5,560 nt of DNA. Source: Xanthobacteraceae bacterium. Its GTDB lineage: Bacteria > Pseudomonadota > Alphaproteobacteria > Rhizobiales > Xanthobacteraceae. Each line of letters opens with the position of its first letter. The first letter of the stretch is position 1. Below the pieces are notes generated by a model that was given only the letters and a program-made list of their open reading frames with translations, ran no database searches and was not told the DNA's origin. The translations under genes were made by a program, and so were the position numbers. Below, in pieces: positions 1 to 5,157 of the stretch. The DNA is taken from NCBI GenBank assembly GCA_030037185.1, contig JASHRR010000085.1, positions 1 through 5,560 of the forward strand, written 5' to 3'.

Positions 1-413
1 CCGCTCTCTATGCATTGAGGCTCGGCTCGGCCCATTCCGAGTAACCCTCGTCCAATTTTGCATACGCAGGGCGGACCACCTGATTTGCCGGCTACTTATC
101 GTTAACGCTTTCTTAACGAAATACCGGCGTGGGACCGCCTCGCGTGGGCCTGCCACGGGGGGGAGCGGCGGGCTTGAGGAACGGACATAACGTCTAGATG
201 ACGGCACGATGTAGCCTGTGTGTCAGAATGCGATTCAAATGAAATACCTATATACCGTTGCGGTTGCCATGCCGCGCGAAGCGGGTCCGAAAATCTTCAA
301 ATGCATGACGCTTGCCTTGCAGCCTCTCTCGCGTGATATAAATTCAGCGAAATTCAAAAAAATCAGGATGAAATCAAATGTTGCGTGGCGCCGGGGTACT
401 TCGGACGTACCGC
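1..413. other. Gene-free stretch apart from a CtrA-like box
   Basis: I see no credible coding region here. The open frames on both strands are short, lack a ribosome binding site and translate to low-complexity or arginine-rich sequence unlike a folded protein. Base composition is uneven: about 230..380 is clearly more A+T rich than the rest of the window, while 125..180 is very G+C rich with a run of seven G. A small inverted repeat (CTCGG, six-base loop, CCGAG) sits near 27..42 and could be the end of a transcript coming from the left, but it lacks a T run. The only site I can name is the CtrA-like box at 102..117. Confidence 0.6.
102..117 (+). promoter_or_regulatory. CtrA-type binding box TTAA-N7-TTAAC
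   Basis: The bases TTAACGCTTTCTTAAC match the full consensus for the alphaproteobacterial cell-cycle regulator CtrA: two TTAA half sites exactly seven bases apart, the second followed by C. CtrA usually binds such sites to control flagellar, pilus, division and DNA methylation genes. No credible gene begins within several hundred bases to the right, and the left side is cut by the window edge, so the target is unknown. A divergent gene just beyond position 1 is the likeliest candidate. The motif match is direct observation; binding is inferred. Confidence 0.5.
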
Positions 414-1341
414 TCATGTTATCAAACGTTCTTGCGGATGGTGCCTCCACCCCCCGGTCTTCAAGACAAAGCCCGCTATTCCTGACGCGAATCTGCTGGC
501 GGCCTCCGCCCAGGTCAACCAGCTTGAATAGCTCGTTTCAAACAGGGTAGAGCCGCTGCAGCTCCACTGAATCAATGAATCAGGTTTCCAGGGCCAAATT
601 TCATCCCGTCCGTGAATCCGGTAGAAACCACTGCCCTGATCGACAAAATTGAACTCCATATTGATGGACTCCGCAGGGTTAAGGAATGATGGCCTGGCCG
701 CTGTTATTCGTGTTTCCTCTGATAGTGAAACACAGCCCGGTTGCCTGAGAGACAATCAGACAATCTGATGCCTCCCTTCGTGAAGGGATGCTTCAAGGAC
801 GGGGCCGAGGAGCGTCTCCATTTTTCCCGCATGCTCGCAGTCTTCGCTGTTGGCTGCGAAATGCGACTTCTCCGCTTCGGAATAGCAGCGGTAGAGTGGC
901 TGGGCGCCCGGCGTCGGAAACACCCAGCCAACGCTGCGCAAGCGTTGGTAGGCACATCTTCACAGGCATCGTTTTTCAGCATCAGCGTCGTGGGAGAAAG
1001 CGAGGCCCATGCCGCCCGCTACCCATCTCACGCTCACGGTGTCGCCGGTGGTCGGCCAGTATGAGGCGCTGCCGCCGGTGCCACTGGTCCTGCCAGAGTC
1101 GCAAGCTGTTTCGTTGGAGATCCAGCCTAGCAACGTCTTGCCCGCGTACTCGGATAGGCATGAGCCATTGTCCACACGACGATGGACTGCCGGTCGGGCC
1201 GGGCTTCAGCACCGGGACGGCCCGTCCGCCCATACCCCACGGTTGACTGCCATCGATGGAGTAGGAGTCGGCGGCACCAGTGAAGCCGCGGAACCGACCA
1301 TGAACAGCGGCGCCGCACACCCCGCCTTCCATCACCGGTCC
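414..1341 (-). pseudogene. Eroded secreted lectin-like gene (ricin-type repeat remnant)
   Basis: One minus-strand frame from 1175 down to 414 carries protein-like sequence interrupted by TGA stops at 960..962 and 756..758. Upstream of about 1175 the protein-like sequence (SYSIDGSQPWGMGG and following, about 1275..1205) is in another frame, so a frameshift lies near 1180..1200; the 5' limit is uncertain. In order, the visible pieces are: a segment with CLSEYAGKTLLGWIS; a segment with LYRCYSEAEKSHF, then C and ETLLG (about 890..780), resembling short cysteine repeats in tails of secreted bacterial proteins; and FVDQGSGFYRIHGR followed by IQWSCSGS (about 645..545), which resembles one repeat of a ricin-type beta-trefoil carbohydrate-binding domain with its middle shortened. 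No signal peptide or start survives. I infer an exported sugar-binding protein gene now dead. Family calls are from pattern recognition, not alignment. Confidence 0.42.
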
Positions 1342-1526
1342 GGCCGGCGATGCGGACCGGCTCGCTAACACTCGTGCTTTGTCGCCAGGCAACGCTCGCT
1401 CGGTGAAAGTCCGAGGAGCAGCCAGCAAGGCTCCAGATCTAGGAGGTGGGAGACCTGAGACAACAGCCTGGAATCGTTTGGTTCGGACAGCCCGTCGGCC
1501 GACGGCGTGCTCCGCGGCTGCCGTCC

Positions 1527-1619
1527 CCACTCGCCCAACACACGGTAAGCGCTCGCCCGGGTCATACCCATCGTATCCGTGATCGTGGTGGCACCGAGCC
1601 CCTGCGCCGGCCGCCAGTG
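1527..1619 (-). pseudogene. Serine recombinase (resolvase/invertase) C-terminal HTH fragment
   Basis: On the minus strand this stretch reads GLGATTITDTMGMTRASAYR then VLGEW. Resolvases and DNA invertases end in a helix-turn-helix of the form GxGATxIAxxxGIxRxSVYRxL, and the match runs across both helices. Only about 31 codons remain: the catalytic N-terminal domain with its nucleophilic serine is absent, since the frame upstream (above 1620) does not resemble the linker or catalytic domain, and no start is visible. It is a dead scrap of a transposon or phage recombinase, consistent with the intron fragment next to it. Confidence 0.5.
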
Positions 1620-1631
1620 TGAATGGGGGTG

Positions 1632-1652
1632 CCCTCCAAGCGGATTGGAGGG
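1632..1652. repeat. Perfect 8-bp inverted repeat with 5-base loop
   Basis: CCCTCCAA and TTGGAGGG flank the loop GCGGA. The hairpin lies between the recombinase scrap and the intron-like RNA. It has no T run on either side, so it is not a standard intrinsic terminator. A second imperfect hairpin (CTTTTCC, ATT, GGGAAAG) follows about 25 bases further on. Their role is unknown; they may be remains of the DNA the intron inserted into. Confidence 0.4.
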
Positions 1653-1727
1653 GGATAGCTGCGGGAAGCTGATCCACTTTTCCATTGGGAAAGGCCGATG
1701 GTACCGTGGAAGAAACAGGCGCACACG

Positions 1728-1955
1728 GTGTGCCGGGGTGAGGGATCGAGCATCCAAGAACAGACTGTTGGAGTAACGTCGGGAAGCTGCCGTGGGCAGC
1801 AGGGACTTGTAACAACCTGCAAGGACTCTCCAAACGAGGCCAAAAGCCGAAGGAGGAGAGAGCCCAACGGGAGCGGCGGATGAGCCTGTACGAGCGAAGA
1901 GGGAGGAGTAATGTCCTCTCAGGAGACGGATCACGTTTCCCCAACGGAGGTAGGA
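1728..1955 (+). mobile_element. Group II intron 5' fragment (start of domain I)
   Basis: The stretch opens with GTGTGCC, matching the GUGYG 5' end of group II introns. It then folds into successive hairpins without a protein-like frame: GCTGCC/GGCAGC around GTG (1786..1800); CTCTCC/GGAGAG (1826..1860) enclosing GGC-CAAAA-GCC; and GAGGA/TCCTC (1903..1918) around GTAATG. From memory, the order of short elements (an A-rich hairpin loop, GAGC, GGGAGCGG, GGATGAG, TGTACGAG, GTAATGTC) follows the domain I layout of the lactococcal Ll.LtrB intron. Domain I normally continues for several hundred bases, and domains IV to VI with the reverse transcriptase/maturase should follow. None is present, so the element is truncated at about 1920..1960 and cannot splice or move. 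The 3' limit is approximate. A covariance-model search would settle this; another structured RNA is possible. Confidence 0.45.
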
Positions 1956-1957
1956 GG
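1952..1957 (+). promoter_or_regulatory. Shine-Dalgarno fixing the start at 1965
   Basis: AGGAGG lies seven bases before the ATG at 1965. It decides between this start and the in-frame ATG at 1911, which has a purine-rich stretch before it but would add 18 residues ahead of an otherwise perfect signal peptide. Confidence 0.75.
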
Positions 1958-1964
1958 ACCTAGG

Positions 1965-2582
1965 ATGCGCCCGATCTCCTTCATTCTGGTTGCCTTCGCT
2001 TTTAGCGCTCCCGCCGTCGCACAGAGTTGGAAGGAATACAGGTATCCCGAGTACGCTATCTCGGTCGCCTTTCCGGCCAGCCCGCAGATCGAAACCACGA
2101 CCTACCAAATCGCCGCTGGCCGTTCGGTCGCGGCGCGCGTCTATTCGGTTCGTCGAGCCAACGTGGTCTTCAGGATGATGGTGGCCGAACTCGAAGGCAC
2201 CAATCTTGAGGAGAGCGCCGTTGTCGAGCATGCGATCAACACGCTGTCTCAACAGGCTACGGTCAGGATGAATATTCCCGCGCGCATCTACGAGGTTTAC
2301 GGCCGTCAGTTGACGGTCGAGGGGGCGGACGGCAGCAGGTCGATGGTGCAATTGTTCGATTATAAGGACCGACTCTACCAGATCGAGGCCAAGGCACTTC
2401 CGGGCCAGGACGTCAACAATCCTCAATCCGATATGGTCCGCTTTCATCAATCGCTAAGCTTCAACGACGGCGGTACAAACCGCTCGGAGGAGGCCCTCCG
2501 CGCTATTCGCGAGGTCTGTCGAGGTTTGGCCAATCCTGCCTTTGGTGCGGGCTTGGACGATCCGAACTGCGCAAACCGCTAA
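1965..2582 (+). CDS. Exported protein of unknown function, 205 residues
   Basis: The first 19 residues form a clean Sec signal peptide: Arg2, a hydrophobic core (ISFILVAFAF) and an AVA cleavage site before Q20. With no lipobox cysteine, the product should be a soluble periplasmic protein of about 186 residues. The mature part starts SWKEYRYPEYAISVAFPASP and alternates short strand-like segments (VAARVYSV, VVFRMMVAEL, RQLTVEG, RLYQIEAKAL), suggesting a mostly beta fold. It ends in a helical tail with C185 and C202, which could form a disulfide. I recognise the pattern (WKEYxYPxYxxSVxFP, a middle HAIxTLSQ, a late YQIEAKALP) as a hypothetical family common in Bradyrhizobium and relatives; its function is not known to me. 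The start at 1965 is supported by a strong Shine-Dalgarno and the signal peptide. No promoter is evident. It stands alone and converges on the binding-protein gene at 2833. Confidence 0.88.
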   Translation: MRPISFILVAFAFSAPAVAQSWKEYRYPEYAISVAFPASPQIETTTYQIAAGRSVAARVYSVRRANVVFRMMVAELEGTNLEESAVVEHAINTLSQQATVRMNIPARIYEVYGRQLTVEGADGSRSMVQLFDYKDRLYQIEAKALPGQDVNNPQSDMVRFHQSLSFNDGGTNRSEEALRAIREVCRGLANPAFGAGLDDPNCANR

Positions 2583-2766
2583 GCCCGGCGCCAGTGCGGC
2601 AGCCGCCAATCGTGTTCATGCGTGTCTTGGCGTAGAGTTACTGAGGCTGGCCACCTCAAATCTCCAACCCGCGCCTCCACGCAAATCCCATTCGATGCCG
2701 CCGCCTTCCTTCGCGACGCCGGAGCCGACGTGCTGTCGGTCTTGTGGGGGCACCAGGCTCTCCAAA

Positions 2767-2785
2767 TCGGTGAGGAAGTCACCGA
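2767..2785. terminator. 7-bp hairpin between convergent genes, possible shared terminator
   Basis: TCGGTGA and TCACCGA pair perfectly around the loop GGAAG. It lies 48 bases past the stop of the minus-strand binding-protein gene and 184 bases past the plus-strand gene. No T run follows on either strand, so it is at best a weak or Rho-assisted terminator. The rest of 2583..2832 holds no credible gene. Confidence 0.3.
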
Positions 2786-2832
2786 GTCGATGCTGTCCGC
2801 GCCGGTGCCGTGTCGGCCATGGCGACGGACGG

Positions 2833-3591
2833 CTAGCGTCCCGGCGCCATGCCTCGGGCCTTGTAGACCGCCGCCGCGGCCGGGCTCGACAGGAAGCTCA
2901 CCAGCGCCTTGGCGACCTCGGGCTCTTTGCTGTGGGATGAGACGTACGCGATCAACTCGGTCGGCGTCGAGATGTCGGCCGGTAGCGGGCCGACCACCTC
3001 GACTCCGGGCTCGGTGATGATCTCGCTGATGAAGGTGAGGCCGATGTCGATCTCGCCCTTTGCTAGCAGCAGCATGGCGCCGCGACCGCCCTGGGCCGGC
3101 TTGATCTTCGGCTTCATCGCCTCCGCTATGCCGAGCTTCTGCATGGTCTCTTCGAAGCTGATCCCGGCGGCAGCGCCGGCCGCGGCATTCGGGTAGGCGA
3201 TGGCGCGCGCGTCGAGCAGCAGCTTCTTCACCCTTTCAGCGGTGGAAATGTCGGGCTTCGGCTGGCCCGTGCGCACCGCGATCCCGACCTCGACATGGGC
3301 GAGCGGCGTTTCGCTGGCTGCCACGACGTTGCCGGAAGCGATAACGGGCGCGAGCGGAAGCTGGACCACGGGCACGTCGAACGCCTCACCCTTGATGACC
3401 CGTGCCTTGGTGCCGCCGCCCGATCCATAGGTCGCTTTGACCTTGTGACCGGTCTGGGCCTCGAATTGGGGAATGAGGTCGTCGAGCGCGGCACGAATGC
3501 CGCCAGGCGCAATCAGCGTGATTTCGGTAGCGTTGGCGTGCGCACCGGTAAGCGCCAGCGCGGCGACCGCAGCCAGTAACAGATGTCTCAT
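2833..3591 (-). CDS. ModA-like periplasmic substrate-binding protein, orphan
   Basis: This 252-residue protein has a Sec signal peptide (residues 1..21, MRHLLLAAVAALALTGAHANA) and then a two-lobed type II periplasmic binding fold as in molybdate-binding ModA. Family signs are an opening beta strand ITLIAPGG (24..31), the helix LIPQFEAQTG, the ligand-loop-like YGSGGGTKARVIKGEAFDV (55..73), a lobe-crossing segment near VEVGIAVRTGQPKPDIST, and the ending ALVSFLSSPAAAAVYKARGM. Length fits ModA-type proteins. The first strand lacks the usual A-A/S-S/A-L motif of true molybdate binders, so the ligand could be another oxyanion or a small organic acid. I chose the ATG at 3591 because a GGGAG Shine-Dalgarno lies just upstream and the signal peptide begins there; the frame is open to 3762, but those residues are proline-rich and unlike a leader. 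No permease or ATPase gene is adjacent, so it must work with distant partners or have another role. Confidence 0.85.
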   Translation of the reverse strand: MRHLLLAAVAALALTGAHANATEITLIAPGGIRAALDDLIPQFEAQTGHKVKATYGSGGGTKARVIKGEAFDVPVVQLPLAPVIASGNVVAASETPLAHVEVGIAVRTGQPKPDISTAERVKKLLLDARAIAYPNAAAGAAAGISFEETMQKLGIAEAMKPKIKPAQGGRGAMLLLAKGEIDIGLTFISEIITEPGVEVVGPLPADISTPTELIAYVSSHSKEPEVAKALVSFLSSPAAAAVYKARGMAPGR

Positions 3592-3616
3592 TGCAGTTCT
3601 CCCGAAACGTCGCTGT

Positions 3617-3644
3617 ATCATAGAGGAAGCCAACGTGAGGGCAA
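3617..3644 (-). promoter_or_regulatory. Sigma-70-type promoter for the ModA-like gene
   Basis: Read on the minus strand, TTGCCC (3644..3639) and TATGAT (3622..3617) are separated by 16 bases; they match the -35 and -10 consensus at four and five of six positions. Transcription would begin near 3610, leaving a leader of about 20 bases that contains the GGGAG ribosome binding site before the ATG at 3591. A 7-bp hairpin with a TTT loop (3662..3678, one G-T pair) lies just upstream and could be an operator, though nothing proves it. Confidence 0.42.
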
Positions 3645-3826
3645 CACGGCTCGCACTATTGGCGGGCGTTTCGTCCGCGGAGACCGGGGAGGGAAGGACC
3701 TCGCCCAAGGGGAACGGCGGTGCGTTAGCAGCGCAGGTCGGGATCTGCGGGGGCGGGAGCAATCCTCGTCCTAGCGCGATCGCTTATCGTTGCAAATCTT
3801 TGGTCTCATCCTGCTACAGGTGTCCC

Positions 3827-4999
3827 ATGCGGTTCGTTCCCGGTGTCGAACTGTCGCGTCGGTATTTCCACGACGTGGTGGAGCCGGTCTTGGCGCGGGA
3901 GTTCCCCGCCCTGCGCTACTCCGCCGCTCTGATCGGCTATGGTTCGGAGGTTCTGGGGTTCGACACGCCGACGTCCACCGACCACAACTGGGGCCCTCGG
4001 GTGCTGCTGTTCTTTTCGCCGGAGGATCATGGCCGGCTTGAGGCGGTCATCATCGCGCTTTTGGACGAGCGGATACCCGGGACTTTCCTCGGGTGGCCCA
4101 CCCGCATCAAGCTTGCCGACGCGAACGCGCCTGACGCTGATGCTGAAGGTCGCCGGCCCGCCGCTTTGCGGGTGGAGACGCGCTCCCTGGGGCCTTGGGT
4201 GCGGCGATGGTTGGGGGTTGGAGCCGATGCAGAGCTGGATTGGCGGGCGTGGCTCGGTCTTCCCGAGCAGGCACTCTTAGAGGTGACGGAGGGCTCAGTC
4301 TATCGCGACGACGACGGCGAACTTGGCGCTCTGCGCCAGCGCCTTGCCTATTTTCCGCAGGACGTCTGGCTCTACAAGATCGCCTGCCAATGGGCGCGCG
4401 TCGGACAAGAGCAGGCGTTCGTTGGTCGGTGCGGCGATGTCGGCGACGACATTGGCTCGCGCATCATCACTGCGCGACTGGCGCGCGACATCATGCGGCT
4501 CTGCTTCCTGGTAGAGCGCCGTTACGTCCCATATCCCAAGTGGTTCGGGACGGCCTTCGCGCGGCTGTCGTGTGCGAGGGAGATTGGTCCACTGATCGCC
4601 GAGGCGCTAAAGGCTGACGATCGGCGAGGCCGAGAAAGGGCCCTCGCTGAGGCCTGTCGGCGCGTCGCCGACTGGCATGTGCGACGAGGCAATCCCGGCG
4701 CGCTCAGACCGAGGATCATGACCTTTTCCGAGCTGAACCGCCGCCCTGGAGATTCACCATCCTCATCGGCTATCGCGCCGCCACGCGACTTCGAGGTAAT
4801 CAATGCTGACGAACTCGCGGAGGTGATGCGCAAGGAAATCCATGACCCGGAGATTGCGGCTCTTGGGTTTACCGGCGCCATTGACCAGTTCAGCGACTCA
4901 ACCGACCTCATCGATAGCCCGCGCCTCGCCCATGCGGCGGTCAGTGCGGTCAGCCTCGATCGCAAGACCTCCCGGTCGCTGCGAACTGACGAAAGTTAA
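3827..4999 (+). CDS. DUF4037 protein, nucleotidyltransferase-like, 390 residues
   Basis: This is a cytoplasmic protein with no signal peptide or membrane segment. The N-terminal part (about 1..130) resembles a nucleotidyltransferase fold: FVPGVELSRRYFHDVVEP, then IGYGSEVLGFD (36..46) carrying the glycine-serine loop, and D52-H53-N54-W55-G56-P57-R58, the DHxWGPR signature I associate with DUF4037. The middle is helical; LAYFPQDVWLYKIACQWARV (173..192) and YVPYPKWFGTAFARL (233..247) are also typical of the family. Near the end, GAIDQFSDSTDL (350..361) is another conserved block. The substrate is unknown; nucleotidyl transfer is inferred from fold, not shown. The frame is open back to 3473, but upstream residues overlap the divergent gene and look non-coding, whereas the motif-bearing part begins at the ATG at 3827. 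The ribosome site before it (ACAGG) is weak. A hairpin follows the stop by about 75 bases, and a GrpB gene lies beyond. Confidence 0.86.
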   Translation: MRFVPGVELSRRYFHDVVEPVLAREFPALRYSAALIGYGSEVLGFDTPTSTDHNWGPRVLLFFSPEDHGRLEAVIIALLDERIPGTFLGWPTRIKLADANAPDADAEGRRPAALRVETRSLGPWVRRWLGVGADAELDWRAWLGLPEQALLEVTEGSVYRDDDGELGALRQRLAYFPQDVWLYKIACQWARVGQEQAFVGRCGDVGDDIGSRIITARLARDIMRLCFLVERRYVPYPKWFGTAFARLSCAREIGPLIAEALKADDRRGRERALAEACRRVADWHVRRGNPGALRPRIMTFSELNRRPGDSPSSSAIAPPRDFEVINADELAEVMRKEIHDPEIAALGFTGAIDQFSDSTDLIDSPRLAHAAVSAVSLDRKTSRSLRTDES

Positions 5000-5030
5000 T
5001 GATGAAGGTCCCCAGGGGGATTTAGACCGT

Positions 5031-5055
5031 GAAATCGGTCTGACGGAAATCGGTC
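5031..5055 (+). repeat. Short tandem-like direct repeat GAAATCGGTC x2
   Basis: Two exact copies of GAAATCGGTC lie at 5031..5040 and 5046..5055, five bases apart. The first copy also ends a small hairpin (GACCG, TGAAAT, CGGTC). The spacing start-to-start is 15 bases, not a full helical turn multiple. It may be chance or a small protein-binding site in the gap between the DUF4037 and GrpB genes. Confidence 0.35.
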
Positions 5056-5072
5056 AACTGATCCGGCGACAT

Positions 5073-5090
5073 GAGGCTCAAACGAGCCTC
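5073..5090 (+). terminator. Perfect 7-bp hairpin after the DUF4037 gene
   Basis: GAGGCTC and GAGCCTC pair around the loop AAAC. It lies 73 bases past the DUF4037 stop and 67 bases before the GrpB start. The sequence after it (CCGCGACTTTCG) has no real T run, so termination would be inefficient or assisted by Rho. It suggests that the two same-strand genes are at least partly separate transcripts. Confidence 0.4.
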
Positions 5091-5123
5091 CCGCGACTTT
5101 CGACAGCTTAGTTAACTCGCACT

Positions 5124-5151
5124 TTGACTTGCACGAGACCGCTTGTAGTGT
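5124..5151 (+). promoter_or_regulatory. Possible promoter directly in front of the GrpB gene
   Basis: TTGACT (5124..5129) matches five of six bases of the -35 consensus. With a 16-base spacer the -10 would be TAGTGT (5146..5151), which matches only three of six. If used, transcription would start at or next to the ATG at 5158. That would fit the lack of any Shine-Dalgarno there, but the weak -10 keeps this tentative. Confidence 0.25.
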
Positions 5152-5157
5152 ATCGGC

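Noticed and set aside
1395..1425. RNase P RNA, from GTGAAAGTCCGAGGAGC
   Set aside because: The match to the GAGGAAAGTCCGGGC core is partial and no matching 3' core (ACAGAA-type) is present at a suitable distance.
1402..1456. Cobalamin riboswitch, from GGTGAAAGTCCG and GGAGACCTG
   Set aside because: The other core elements (GGGAA, the CCCGC block, GCCACTG and GGGAAGGC) are missing, the spacing is too short, and no cobalamin gene follows.
1911..1964. ATG at 1911 as the start of the exported-protein gene
   Set aside because: It would put 18 polar residues before a textbook signal peptide; the ATG at 1965 has an AGGAGG at ideal spacing, and 1911 falls in a GTAATG loop of the intron-like RNA.
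982..2450. Two long minus-strand open frames (320 and 361 codons) across 982..2450
   Set aside because: They run through the intron-like RNA and antisense to the exported-protein gene. Most of their translation is arginine/proline/serine-rich and unlike a protein; only the short scraps listed as pseudogenes look real.
3735..3790. tRNA 3' end, from GGAGCAATCCTCGTCCTAGC
   Set aside because: No GTTCGA loop, no cloverleaf partner arms and no CCA end could be found.
3473..3826. N-terminal extension of the DUF4037 protein back to 3473
   Set aside because: It overlaps the divergent ModA-like gene and its promoter, and the residues before 3827 do not resemble the family.
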